In this document: positions 45,686-57,318 of the stretch, in pieces
Numbering within the stretch: position 1 is the stretch's first letter
How the letters are laid out: every line of letters begins with the position of its first letter
Assembly (NCBI GenBank): GCA_021613535.1
Contig: CP075497.1
Coordinates: 1,302,001-1,366,000, forward strand
Reading direction: 5' to 3'
Length of the DNA stretch: 64,000 nt
Origin: Adineta vaga
Taxonomy: Eukaryota; Rotifera
Position numbers and translations under genes: made by a program
The notes under the pieces: model-generated
Seen by the model: only the letters and a program-made list of their open reading frames with translations
Databases searched by the model: none
What the model was told of the DNA's origin: nothing

Positions 45686-46566
45686 TTATGAAGAGAACTG
45701 ACTTTTTTCTTCTTATAAATAATTGAAATGAGTTCAACTAACTTTTAAAAAGATTAAAATATCCTTTTTCATGTTTTTAGATTCATATGTTCTTAATCAT
45801 GAAAATACAATAAACTTATTTAGAATAAAATCATTTTTCTTTTCTTTCATCTAAATCACAAATTTCCTAACTTGTTAGGTTCCTGAATTGGGTTTGAATT
45901 TCTTGTTGAAAAAGAAACTTGAACCTAACTTTTGGATTGTTCTAAAGATATGCGCTAAATAAAGCATAAAATTCTATGTCAGATCATTCTATTTTCCGAT
46001 CTCGCTCAAGTTCTATCGTAGGAGAAATATCAACGGGATTTACGAATCTATATATTAAATATTGATAAGTACAGAAACAACTTGAACATTAATTTTCTTG
46101 TAAAGTTAATAATAAATCATAGCTGTATCTATTCATAATTGAAAAGAGTTAAAGATATTGGTAAAAGAAAAGTTTATCTGCAATTTTCCTCTCTCAATCA
46201 TTCGAAAGAATTACAATTTGCAAAGAAGAATTAATAAAATACGATGAGTATCGAAACAATCAAATTTTTTTTCTTATATAACCTTTTCTATTATGTTTCT
46301 TTTGAAAAGAAATCATTTTTTCTGGATTTCTATATAAATTGACGATCGATCATATCTCAAATAGTTTTCATAGAATTTTTGTTGCATTATGATTGTCATA
46401 GAATTCAAGGACAAAGAAAAGTAACTTATCTATCGAGTTAAAAATGACGTCATAGTATGTTTAGAAATGATATTCTTTTATATATATATACCAAAAGAAG
46501 ATAACAAAGAAAAAGTTTAGACGACATTTGTTTTCTTTTTAGATATTGTCTCCAGTTGGATTTGAG
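45686..46566. other. Intergenic stretch upstream of ceramidase
   Basis: AT-rich with no ORF that can be supported; a short TA run lies at about 46480. Presumed ceramidase promoter side. Confidence 0.4.
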
Positions 46567-48943
46567 ATGAAAATTTATTTGTATTTAGTTTTATTCATTT
46601 TCTTTTATGAAAATGTTCAATCAAATCAAAATGATCCAGGACAATTTTTAGTAGCTTTATTTTCTTTTTATTTTATAAAAAAATCATTTCATTTTCTTTG
46701 AGGTTGGTGCAGGAATTTATGATATTACTGGACAAGTTGCAGAAAGTCGTTTATTCTTTAAAATCATAATCTTTTGTTTGTTTAATTCTTCTCTACTTTA
46801 GTTGGTTTTATGGGTTATGCAGTACCAAAACAACGTGGTCAAGGTTTATTACAACGAATGCGTGCTCGAGCATTTATTATTGGTAATAAAGATAGAGAAG
46901 AAAATCGTGTTGTTTACGTCTCAGTGGATAATGGAATGGCTTTTCAAATCGTTAAAACTGAAGTTGTTGATAGATTAAATAAAACATTTCGATCAAATCT
47001 TTATAATGATAAAAATGTTTTAATATCTGGTACACATACACATTCAACACCAGGCGGAACTGGTGGTACTGCACTTGTTGATATAACAACGTTTGGTTTT
47101 GTTAAAGAAAATTGGGAAGCATGTGTTAATGGAATTGTTCAAGCAATAGTACGTGCACATAATAATATTCAATTAGGAAGAATTAAAATTAATGTTGGAC
47201 AAGTTGATAATGCAAATATTAATCGTTCACCAGCTTCTTATTTAAATAATATTGATAAAAATAATTACACAGATAATACTGATCATGAAATGACTGTTCT
47301 AAGATTTGAATCATTTGATGGAAAAAATGAAATTGGAATGATGAATTTTTATCCTGTTCATGCTGTTAGTTTAAATAATACAAATTTATTAGTTGCTGGA
47401 GATAATAAAGGTTATGCTTCATATTTATTTGAAAAATCAAAAAATCCACAAGGAACATTACCTGGTAAAGGAAAATTTGTTGCAGCTTTTGGACAAAGTA
47501 ATGAAGGAGATGTTAGTCCAAATTTAATGGGACCCAAATGTATCGATACAGGTTTACCTTGTGAATTTGCTACTTCAACATGTGGTGGAAGAACAGAAAA
47601 ATGTATTGCTTTTGGTCCGGGAAAAGATATGTATGAATCAAATACAATTATTGGTCAAAGACAATTTGAAACAGCAAAAGATTTATATGATAGAGCACAA
47701 AATTTTATTAATGGAAATAATATTGTTCAATTTCGACATACTTATATTGATATGCAAGTAAGATTTATTTTAACATAAAAATTATTTCTTTTTTGCCTTT
47801 TTCTTAAGACAATAAATGTAAGTAGTCGATTTACATCAACAAAACGAAATGAAACAACATGTCAAGCGGCACTTGGTTATGGATTTGCTGCTGGAACAAC
47901 TGATGGTCCTGGTGATTTTGATTTTACACAAGCGAAAAATTCAACAAATCCATTTTGGCAATTTGTTGCATCATTCTTAGCAAAACCAACACAACAACAA
48001 ATTCAATGTCAAGCACCAAAACCAATTTTACTTGATGTTGGTCTTATTAAACCAATTGAATGGGTTCCTTTTGTTTTACCACAACAAATCTTTCAAATTG
48101 GACAATTATATATTATTGGACTTCCAGGCGAATTTACAACAATGAGTGGAAGAAGACTTAAAGCAACTGTTAAACAAGCTTTGATTAATGCGGTATGAAT
48201 ATAGAAACAAAGTTATTATTTTAAACTCTTCTTTTATGTTTTAAAGGGAACATGGACATCAGATAGTCATGTTGTTATAGCTGGCCTTTCAAATAGTTAT
48301 ACACATTATATAACAACATTTGAAGAATATCAGGAACAACGTTATGAAGGAGCATCAACATTATATGGTCCACATACATTAGCTTCATATCAACAAATTT
48401 ATGATGATTTAGCAACAAAATTAGCTCAAAATCAATCAGTACCATCTGGTCCGGCACCATATGATATGAGAGGCAAAACATTTTCATTTGTTTTACCACC
48501 AATATGGGATGGTTAGATTTGAATTTCTATTTAAAAACGAAATCTTTCATGTTTTTCTTTAAATAGGTGTACCAATTGGAAAGAAATTTGGTGATGTTAT
48601 TGATGATGTTCATTCATCATATAAACCAGGTGATATTGCTCGTTGTTCATGGTGGGGTGCAAATCCACGTAATGATCTGTTTACAGAAAAATCTTATTTA
48701 TATATTGAACAATATATTAATCAAACATGGACACCTATATTAACTGATGATGATATTCAAACAAGATTTCATTGGAAAAGACAAGGAATTGATCATAGTG
48801 TTATTACTGTTGAATGGTTTATTCCATTGACACAACAAACTGGTCAAGATTTATATCGAATACATCATAATGGAGTTAAAAATAATATCTTCGGTAAAGA
48901 ACAATACAATGCTTTATCGAAAAGTTTTACAATTCAAAATTAA
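46567..48943 (+). CDS. Neutral ceramidase
   Basis: Hydrolyses ceramide to sphingosine and fatty acid. A 702-aa product comes from six exons: 46567-46650, 46703-46745, 46802-47757, 47809-48192, 48247-48511, 48567-48943; lengths sum exactly. Signal peptide MKIYLYLVLFIFFYENVQS. Then AGIYDITGQVAEIGFMGYA; zinc-site GTHTHSTPGG; FYPVHAVSLNNTN; the active-site region AAFGQSNEGDVSPN; FCEFATSTC-type cysteines; YIIGLPGEFTTMSGRRL; GLSNSYTHYITTFEEYQ with EGASTLYGPHT; and a C-terminal Ig-like domain. Length and motif order match animal ASAH2-type enzymes, without the mucin box of vertebrates. Expected to be secreted or on the cell surface. It converges with the gamma-glutamyltransferase-like gene. Confidence 0.95.
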
Positions 48944-49029
48944 AAAAAACTGTTTTTTTATTTGATTTATTTTAAAGAAAAGAATAAAGATATCTTTTGT
49001 TTTGATTCTATAAAATGAATAAAATAATT

Positions 49030-50763
49030 TTAATATCCCGTAGCATGTCCATCACCTCTCGGATCAGATGAAGCTGCCCAAACTAATTGATTATCATCAT
49101 TATAAACTCGATAAATAATTTGTCCACGACCAAACATTGCACGTTCAAAATCTTTAATTAATTTCACATGATGACCATATGATTTTAATTTTTCTAAAAT
49201 CTCGTCATTAATTCCATCTTCAAAAAAAATTTCACTTGGACAATCTGTTTCTTCATTCCCATTTGGAATAAATGGACCAATACAAAATCGAGGAAGATCA
49301 AGTGCTTGTTGAATATTCATTTGATAATGTAATAAATTTAAAAAAACTTGTAAATGACCTTGTGGTTGCATAAAACCACCCATAACACCATAACAAGCTA
49401 ATAAATCACCATTTTCATAAGTTATCATTGATGGAATAATCGTATGATATGGTCTTTTACCACCTTGAAAACAATTTGGATGATTTTCATCTAAAATAAA
49501 ATTTGATCCACGATTTTGTAATGTAAATCCACAATTATTTGGAATAGCACCCGTACCAAAACCCATATAATTTGAATATATAAATGAACAAGCATTTCCA
49601 TGAGAATCCGTAACAGCGAAATAAACAGTATCGGAAGAATTTAGAGGATTTCCATGTTTCAAATTTTTATTTATTGATGTTAAATCAAAATTTTGAGCAC
49701 GTTTCGATAAATAATCATCAGATAATAATTCATCGATAGGAATTTGATTAAATGTTGGATCATTAATAAAATATCTTCCATCAGCAAATGCTAAACGAAG
49801 TGATTCAATTAATATATGAAGATATTCAGCGGAATTATGTTGTAATTTTTCCAATGAAGGAATTTTCTTTTGTTTTTGTAATTGTTGAAGAATTCCAATG
49901 GCTAAAAGTGCAATAAGACCTTGACCATTTGGTGGACATTCCCATATTCTAACTGATGGGAAATTTTCAACATTATATAAAATTGATATTGGTTCAATTA
50001 TTGTTGTTTGATGTTCTTCTAAATCTTCTAATGTCATTTCACCACCTTTTTCTTGAATTAAATCAACAATTGATTGTGCAACATAGCCTTTGTAAAATCC
50101 ATCACGTCCTTTATCAATTATTTCACGAAATGTTTTAGCTAGTTTTGGCATTTTCATAATTTCACCTGGTTTCGGTGCTTTGCCATTTTTTAACATATCA
50201 TCTCCATTAGATGATGCTTGTTTTAATAACTTTTCTGCATTAGTCCAACTATTTGAAGTAATTTCTGATACAGGATAACCATTTTCAGCTAAACGAATTG
50301 CAGGTGTTAAAATATCATTTAATGAAATGTTTTGTGAACCAAATTGTTCAATTGTTTGAATAAAAGCGTCAACAGCACCAGGTACAGTAACTGAATTGAG
50401 ATTATTTGGTGGAATACAATCTCCTTTAATACCTTTTTGACGAAGTTTTTCTAAATTTAAATTTTTTGGTGATCTTCCACTTCCATTTAATCCTAAAACT
50501 TTTTTTGTCTTGCTATTATAAAATAGAACAAAACAATCACCACCAACTCCACATGAACTTGGTTCAGTAACATTTAATGCAGCTGCAACTGCAACAGCTG
50601 CATCAGCCGCATTTCCACCTTTTCGTAAAATTTCTAAACCAGCTTCACATGCTAACGGTTGAGAGCATGCAACAATTCCATGTGTTCCATAAACAACTGA
50701 ACGACGTGATTGAAAATTGAAATTTGATTTTTCGTTTAATTTTAAATAGTCATTAGTCGACAT
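49030..50763 (-). CDS. Gamma-glutamyltransferase family protein, bacterial-like
   Basis: Intronless, 577 aa, from ATG 50763. Landmarks: GTHGIVACSQPLACEAGLEI, GGNAADAAVAVAAALNV, EPSSCGVGGDCF, SVTVPGAVDAF, ECPPNGQGLIAL, then the autoprocessing and catalytic site SSDTVYFAVTDSHGNACSF, where the Thr becomes the nucleophile of the small subunit. GFTLQNRGSNFILDENHPN, PYHTIIPSM and GRGQIIYRV follow. It lacks the N-terminal signal anchor of animal GGTs, so it should be cytosolic. The bacterial and fungal YwrD-like subgroup has this form. Family role is cleavage of gamma-glutamyl bonds (glutathione or related peptides). No introns plus bacterial-type architecture suggests horizontal transfer, to be tested by phylogeny. 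Confidence 0.9.
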   Translation of the reverse strand: MSTNDYLKLNEKSNFNFQSRRSVVYGTHGIVACSQPLACEAGLEILRKGGNAADAAVAVAAALNVTEPSSCGVGGDCFVLFYNSKTKKVLGLNGSGRSPKNLNLEKLRQKGIKGDCIPPNNLNSVTVPGAVDAFIQTIEQFGSQNISLNDILTPAIRLAENGYPVSEITSNSWTNAEKLLKQASSNGDDMLKNGKAPKPGEIMKMPKLAKTFREIIDKGRDGFYKGYVAQSIVDLIQEKGGEMTLEDLEEHQTTIIEPISILYNVENFPSVRIWECPPNGQGLIALLAIGILQQLQKQKKIPSLEKLQHNSAEYLHILIESLRLAFADGRYFINDPTFNQIPIDELLSDDYLSKRAQNFDLTSINKNLKHGNPLNSSDTVYFAVTDSHGNACSFIYSNYMGFGTGAIPNNCGFTLQNRGSNFILDENHPNCFQGGKRPYHTIIPSMITYENGDLLACYGVMGGFMQPQGHLQVFLNLLHYQMNIQQALDLPRFCIGPFIPNGNEETDCPSEIFFEDGINDEILEKLKSYGHHVKLIKDFERAMFGRGQIIYRVYNDDNQLVWAASSDPRGDGHATGY

Positions 50764-51341
50764 TTTTTGTATTCTTTCTTATCATTTAATAAAAAGATAA
50801 TAAAACAATATAACAAATGATTTACCTTATTTGATAAATTTTGTACCAACGAAATTAATTCACTTTCTTTTTAAATTAAATTAAATTAAATTTTGAAGAG
50901 ATCCATTTGATTAAGAATTGTTTATCTATTTAATGATCACGCAGAACATATAGAATGTTCTAATACATCATAAGTCAAAGACTCAAGACAAGAGCGCCAT
51001 CTTATTTATTCAATATGTAAAAATATACAAGGTAAAGGATATGTCCCAAAAGTTCTGAAACGATTTTGAATATTTCTCGATTTTTGTATTTATAGATAGC
51101 GAATCTCTTCGAAACTTTTACAGATTATTTACCATTTCTAGGATATTTTAATTAATTGTATCAGACTGAAAAGCTTTTCTTATAACTACATCATCTTGAG
51201 ACGGAGCATGTAACTGAATGTAGGTGAGAATGATGGACGGATATATTTTCTTTCATCACTCACATCCACACCCTCAAAATTTATTATTACAGCACAATTA
51301 AAAGTATTTCCTTTCTTTTTTACATTATAGGAAAGACTGAT
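50764..51341. other. Intergenic stretch with a degenerate G/C-arm hairpin
   Basis: Between two genes on the same strand. At 51216-51282, GAATGTAGGTGAGAATGATG and TCATCACTCACATCCACACC pair imperfectly and resemble the telomere-word hairpin family. Otherwise nothing. Confidence 0.4.
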
Positions 51342-52334
51342 TTATATTTTTTGCTGAATTTCGTCCAGTACATTCTGTTTCAGTCGATTGAATGTGCCGA
51401 TACACTGTTTGCTAATTTCTTCGACATGCCGATGATCTGTTCCACAACATCCACCGAATATGCTTAAAACCTTGGATTTCTCTAAAAGAGCTCTGTTTAG
51501 TTCACCAAATTCCACTGGATTTCCTGAATCAAGTTCTTTACATTCATCGAGCTCAGTATGACTCTTCGCCGAAGCATTGCATCGAATTCCACGAATTCTT
51601 AATAGCCAAGGTTCATCCGAAACGAAGAGACGTTCAAAATGACCGGGATGGGCACAATTTATCATATAATAGACGGGTGTATTCTCAGTAGCGTGATCGA
51701 CAAGTTCAATAGCATCTTTCAGTGTTTGTCCTGATGGTAGGCAACCATCGGTTTCCACCGTGAACGAAATTACAATAGGCATACCAACTGCTTTCGCAGC
51801 TCGAGTAATTCCAATAGCTTCTTCTGCGTAATTTAAAGTCATGGCAGTAATGAGATCTGCATTAGTCTGACTAAAAATGTTAATTTGTACCGCATGATAT
51901 AATTGTGCTTCTTCTGCTGACATCATACTCGTAGGATTATATCCATCACCGCGCGGACCTAAGCATCCACTAGTAATGATCGGAAAATTTTCTGCAGAAT
52001 ATTCATTACGAATATCTTCGAGCATTTCGATCGCCTGGCGATTGATATCAATAACATCTTGATCAGAATAACCGAGTTTCTTCATCCAATCAGGATTAGC
52101 TCGCCAAGTAACGCTTTGCAAGATAAAACCAGTATTATACTTTCGAGCAAGATTCATGTATGTTCGTAGATAATTTCTTACCCATTCACATTTCGTTTCG
52201 TCTTTCAGTAGAATGAATGCCGCGAAGCAAGGAAGTTCTATACCTTCATCAAAGATCAGAATCGTTTCAACGCCAGCATCCGTGATAAAGAATTGATCGA
52301 CAAATTGTGACAATTGATTTCGATATTTAGCCAT
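51342..52334 (-). CDS. Homocysteine S-methyltransferase family protein
   Basis: Intronless, 330 aa from ATG 52334. A TIM-barrel methyltransferase starting FITDAGVETILIFDEG, with SVTWRANPDWMKKLGY, SGCLGPRGDGY, ISFTVETDG and the zinc ligands in INCAHP and FGGCCGTDHRHVEEI near the C terminus. The family transfers a methyl group from S-methylmethionine or betaine to homocysteine, making methionine. This subgroup (short, ETDGCLPSG) is common in bacteria. Base composition is less AT-biased than neighbouring animal genes and there are no introns, so transfer from bacteria is plausible. The methyl donor cannot be told from the sequence. Confidence 0.92.
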   Translation of the reverse strand: MAKYRNQLSQFVDQFFITDAGVETILIFDEGIELPCFAAFILLKDETKCEWVRNYLRTYMNLARKYNTGFILQSVTWRANPDWMKKLGYSDQDVIDINRQAIEMLEDIRNEYSAENFPIITSGCLGPRGDGYNPTSMMSAEEAQLYHAVQINIFSQTNADLITAMTLNYAEEAIGITRAAKAVGMPIVISFTVETDGCLPSGQTLKDAIELVDHATENTPVYYMINCAHPGHFERLFVSDEPWLLRIRGIRCNASAKSHTELDECKELDSGNPVEFGELNRALLEKSKVLSIFGGCCGTDHRHVEEISKQCIGTFNRLKQNVLDEIQQKI

Positions 52335-52913
52335 ACTAAGTACATAAAATAAAGAATAATTTCGCTGTAAGAAAAATGTCTAACAATAGTGAGAAAAGAA
52401 TATTTGTTGACGTTGATAGTTATGAAAAACGCAGTTTGCTTATATTGTTACCAAATGGGTGCAATAATGAGAGAACGAGCAAGACACTGTAGATATGTAT
52501 CAATTTGACTATTCTTACACCTGTTAACGAGAAAAACGAAACACATACAGTATGTCATCACACGTTCTATGATAAATGCCAGTACTTTCATCCTTTCGCG
52601 TACATGTATATATTTACTCATTCTCATATCATGCACGAAGTGTGTGATCGAGATGACTTAGCATTTTTTCTAATTTCTTGATACAGGAAAAAATACGAAT
52701 ATTGAAAGTGAACAATTTTTTTCAACAATGATTGAAGAAATTATTCGTGGATATGAAAAACGACATAACGACACACTTACTTTTTTATTATAGGTCTATA
52801 TGGGGACGGGCGTCTTGTCGGGCATCATGTCTGATATTTGTATGAGCAATGACTAGGCGAGACGGGGAATCAGGACTGGAAAAAGACTCGTCGTTTGCTT
52901 ATCTGGGCGACTA
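52335..52913. other. Intergenic stretch
   Basis: No supported gene. A GC-richer patch at 52790-52900 directly precedes the truncated membrane gene and may mark an insertion or rearrangement point. Confidence 0.35.
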
Positions 52914-53620
52914 ATGCTTGATGAATGGTTATTTAATGTCTCTTTTTCATCGTATTATAATATATGTTTACCATTATCGTGTACATATCAATATGAAGAT
53001 CGAAACCATCTTTTCGTTAGTATTACAACTATTATAAGTATCTTTGGTGGATTATCTTTAGTATTAAAAAACTTTTATTCATCATTGGACTTGAATTTAT
53101 TGATAAAATTGATAGTTTCTTTGAGTTTAATCAAACAAATCTTTATTTGTCAACATGAAAAACAAATTATTCGTCGATTACATATTATTTTAGTTATTGG
53201 AATTCTTACTGTATGTTACATGTTTTCTGTTTTTACTCCTCGTATAATAACTAATCAGACAAATAAACCTTTATTAGAAATTTATCAAGATGTATCTAAA
53301 CAATCTTATGATATATATTCGAATGTTCTTGTTCACATCTTTCAATTAAATATGAGATATTTTTAAATTTAACAGCTCGTTTTCATGAAATTCGTTCAAG
53401 TGATTTAATTAATGATCAATGGATTTCATATTTATATGAGAAGAGAAGTGCTGATTATCAATATTCTGTGTATGATTTTTATTATTCAGCTGTTGGACAA
53501 TTTCAATTACTTTCATCATTTTATAATTTATCGAATGAAATAGTTGAAAATTCAATTTTTCAATTTAAAACAAGTGATTTTATTAATAATCAACTTTTAT
53601 TATTTGGATTCTTGAATATA
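52914..53620 (+). pseudogene. Broken multi-pass membrane gene, 5'- and 3'-truncated
   Basis: The pattern YYNICLPLSCTYQYEDRNHL followed by a TM segment (ISIFGGLSLVLK) recalls a large bdelloid-expanded family with the form CxPLxCTYxxxxRNxxxxxxTTxxxxxGGL before the membrane region. Here the extracellular part is absent upstream. After LNMRYF the frame stops; one more T in the TTTTT run at about 53355 would continue into LNLTARFHEIRSSDLINDQW, then SYLYEKRSADYQYSVYDFYY. Similarity ends near 53620. Family identity is from memory of the pattern only. Confidence 0.45.
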
Positions 53621-55321
53621 GGGAGAGATAGAGAACACATGATGAACATATAATATGACATCATACACAACGAAAGAAAACATATGTATATGTATAGACA
53701 GAAAACAATATCGTATAGGAAATATTCCATCAGAACATCAAAATGAATTTCTTTTCAATACACCAGCCATATATCACGAACATTGTTCTGGAGATGTTTA
53801 AGACGATTTCTAGCTACATAATTATTAATTCCTATAACCACCGCTAAATTTTCTTCAGTATTCGTAATAGGCATAATATGTGTAATAAACGTTATAATAG
53901 AAATGATCAAAATAGAAAACAAGATTTTGAGGCGATGAGTTCTATCGTCGATTTTTCAATTCTAAAATACAATCGAAACAGAATTCGAAGTACTTTCGCA
54001 CTTTGTTTCTCGGACAAATGCTTTTTTTAATTAAGATACAATACAATATAAACTGATTTTAGTAGAGAATGCGGGTAAAATCCACGTCGTAATTGATACC
54101 AACGAGGACATGTTTTCATAAAGAAGTTTTACAAGTTCCATTTCAGTGATAATTCAGGCCAATGGATTCAGTGCTTGATCCAAAGAACATTCGGTGAGAT
54201 CCGATTGTCGCATTCTTATCGGGAAAATTACTTTTTGTAATAGCAGATTAATATCCATTGACATTTCTAATAAAGCAGCAATCGAGTTATTTACTTAATT
54301 CATCACTTAAATAAATTTAAGACATTGTTTTCTCGAAATATTTGATTAAATTCAAATTTGTCACAAAACCAAATTCTCCATAAATTTGATCTAAACCATT
54401 CTGACAATGATCAGCTTCTCTTGGGATATATTTTCACAACAAATATAACCAAATCTGTCAATTTATAATTAACGACCACCAATCGGCCAAAGAATTGGAA
54501 TCTCTTCAGTCTATAAAAACAGAATACAAGAAAATGAAAATAGATACCTTTCGAGGAGGAGATGATTGTTTATGATGTATCTGAGCGTTATGCCTCTTGT
54601 ATTCTTTTGAAATTTGCTTTTTCTTTGTTTGATTCTCTTATTATCGTTTTCAATCAAGCCTGTTTTATTTTTATATTATTTCTTTTTCTTTTTTTCATCT
54701 ACATATCTTAATTCATACTTTTACAACCGTTTTATTTTTAACAATTGTTATTCTGTTCGATATCGACTGAATAAAGTGATATCTGCATTTTTTTTCTTCA
54801 TTTGTACGATCTGTTTGATCTGTTCTTCGTAGCTGCGGATACAACCAAAGCGAAGTCACTGAGATTCTTTAATTTTGTTTCTTGTCTGGTAACGTGACAA
54901 GATACATATGAATGCAAGCAACATTTTTCTTTCATATATGTTAAAACTTCTCCGATACTTGTTTGTAACAGAAAAACAACACCATCACAATATTCAGAAT
55001 CAAATTAATTTTATGATGATGCGAGCTGCATGACTTACAGTATAAAATATAATGACTAGCGTACTATATAGATACAGAATGATTCTTGTAATATTATATA
55101 ATGATACTTCATAAGGTCAAATATGGTCTGTAATAACAAATAATATCATTTAACAATACCAATACTATAATGGTATTCTTACATCTCTAATACTAATCAA
55201 TACTCATATGGTGCGACCTTAACTGAATATATGTAGTATATATCGTATCAGTATTGTGGTACAAAAAAACACGATATATTTTACATTTAATTTTATTAAA
55301 CAAATCAAAAGAGAGTTCTAT
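53621..55321. other. Gene-poor stretch with possible relics
   Basis: About 1.7 kb. On the minus strand near 54330-54460 a fragment reads PREADHCQNGLDQIYGEFGF with conserved spacing but stops and frame changes around it. It may be a gene relic. An ORF at 54614-54832 is T-rich low complexity and rejected. No RNA gene was recognised. Confidence 0.35.
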
Positions 55322-57318
55322 TTATAATAATAATGGAAAAAAACTATAGAATTCTGTAGTATGTACCAACGGTGAGAATATTAGTAATTGTTTTATTTTA
55401 GCACAATTGCGTCGTGTTTCTTTTCTGGTAAAATTATTTGTAACAATTCTTAAGTTATTATAAACGACTCTTAGTTTTGTCAGACATGGTACATATGTCT
55501 TTGTTTCATTTAAAAATTGCTCAATATAATCATTTCCACATCGAATGTCAAGATAGGTAAGATGAGGATATTTAGCAATTTCGTATGATTGACTATCAGT
55601 AAATTGACATGATTGCGGTTCCCTATTAAAAATACGCAAAGTCATTAGTAATGGAAAAGCTCGAGCAAGTTGAATGAAGAATTCTCGATTGAATGAAATT
55701 ACATCTCGTACCACCAGATATGTAACATAATTAAATCTGATATTTGGAATCATATGACCAATATCTTCAAGATGATCAAATGTAAAGGGAATCGAGAAGA
55801 CAGAACATGTAATTTCTTCACAACTAGAATGATTGATAATATTAACTACATGATGTTGTTCGATATTGGTAAATATTCGTTGAATATCTTCACTAGATAA
55901 TTGGTCTTGTAAACCATCAGTATTGATATAAGTACAAATATAGAAAGTGAACCAATGAAGATGTGGCATATGAACAAGAATTTCATTTTGAAGCAGAGTA
56001 CCATCCACAAATCTATCCTGATCTTTTATACGAAGATATAAAGTTAATTTTTCCAAATTTGACATACGACGAAAAAGAGGTAGAAGATTAGTATCATATA
56101 GATTAATTCGAAAATCACATTTTAAAGAGAAACATGTCATATGAGGTAAATTATCCTAAAAATAAAAATAAATATCCCTTGATCAAGATAAAAAAAAACA
56201 TTAGTCAATTAGTTCTAAGCAGACAAACAAAATTTCGAAAATTGCGTATGACCGAGCTAGTTAAGCGTGTGAGGGTAGGAATGAGCATGTTGTGGATTTG
56301 AAATGATGTATTCTGTTTTGAACTCTTCGTTCACATTTTCATGTGCATCTTTTGTGAAACAGGAAACTAATTTTATGACGATTTTTCTACTCTCATCAAG
56401 TCCTACTGATTACCAGATTATGACCTCTAATGTTATAAATCAAAAGTGTACAGAATAAGTAGTCAATTTCATTCCATAATCAACTACATTTGTTACAACT
56501 CACCATATTGTGAATGATCGATAACGAGCTGTCTATGTAACCTATTCGAACATTAAGTGTAGTCAATTGTTTGAGTCTACCATCAAGTAAATAAAGACAA
56601 TCGTCTAAACTGCACATATCGATAGATAAATAAGTAAGAATCGAAGAATGGAAAGTATTCGGTGGTAAACCAACAAGTGACAAGTACGGATTTGACATCT
56701 TGACTGATCCAATAATATTCAAATGTTTCAAGTTTTTAAAGAACTTCAAAATACGTTCATATACATCTACAGTATAATTGTTCGATAGTTCTGTCAGCTT
56801 GTCTTTGTCATGATTTACAAGAATAAGATGTGTAATTTGTTCTTGAAAGATATGTCGAAGAGGTGATCCATCTAAATAAAACAATAATATACTTCGTTTA
56901 GATTGTTTTCATTTAATATCAGTCTTGTTTTTGTTATTCCACTTACTTGTAAGATAAGGTAAAACGAATTCTTGTTTGAAATTGAAAAGTTTTATTTTGG
57001 TCAGATTTGGATAGTCGCTACAAAAAGAACACATTCCATCAAACCTGGTTTCAGAATAAAATATTTGACATTCTCATGAATTTTTGGTAATATATCGATG
57101 CAAAAATGTTTGAGTTTGAAGCGATCAATTGAAGACATAGGATCGAACGATACAAAATCAAGGATGTTACTGAAGATTTTTTCTTTTGCTAGAATATCAA
57201 GTCGTTCATCGTCAATATTCAATAACGAATAAAGAACATCAGTATTGCTGAGTTTTTTCAAAATGATAAGTAGTAACTCGTCGGGTAGATCCAGAAGACA
57301 AACACCAAATTGATTCAT
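55322..57318 (-). pseudogene. F-box protein with LRR-like region, single-base frameshift in exon 1
   Basis: Exons 57318-56947, 56871-56504, 56155-55322. The N terminus MNQFGVCLLDLPDELLLIIL is an F-box (LPDELLLIILKKL), the Skp1-binding part of SCF ubiquitin ligases. The rest is a leucine-rich, repeat-like substrate region (HLNIIGSVKM, TYLSIDMCSLDDCLYLLDG, LEKLTLYLRIKD, HLTYLDIRCGNDYIEQFL), the layout of a large family in Rotaria/Adineta. The exon total is one base short of whole codons. At about 57025, CTTTTTGTAGCGAC needs one more T to read LFCSDYPNLTKIKLFNFK and stay open to the end. Everything else splices cleanly, so this may be a live gene with a consensus error. Confidence 0.65.

Noticed and set aside
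54614-54832. 72-aa hydrophobic ORF
   Set aside because: Composed of T-rich low-complexity sequence; no splice context or conserved pattern.
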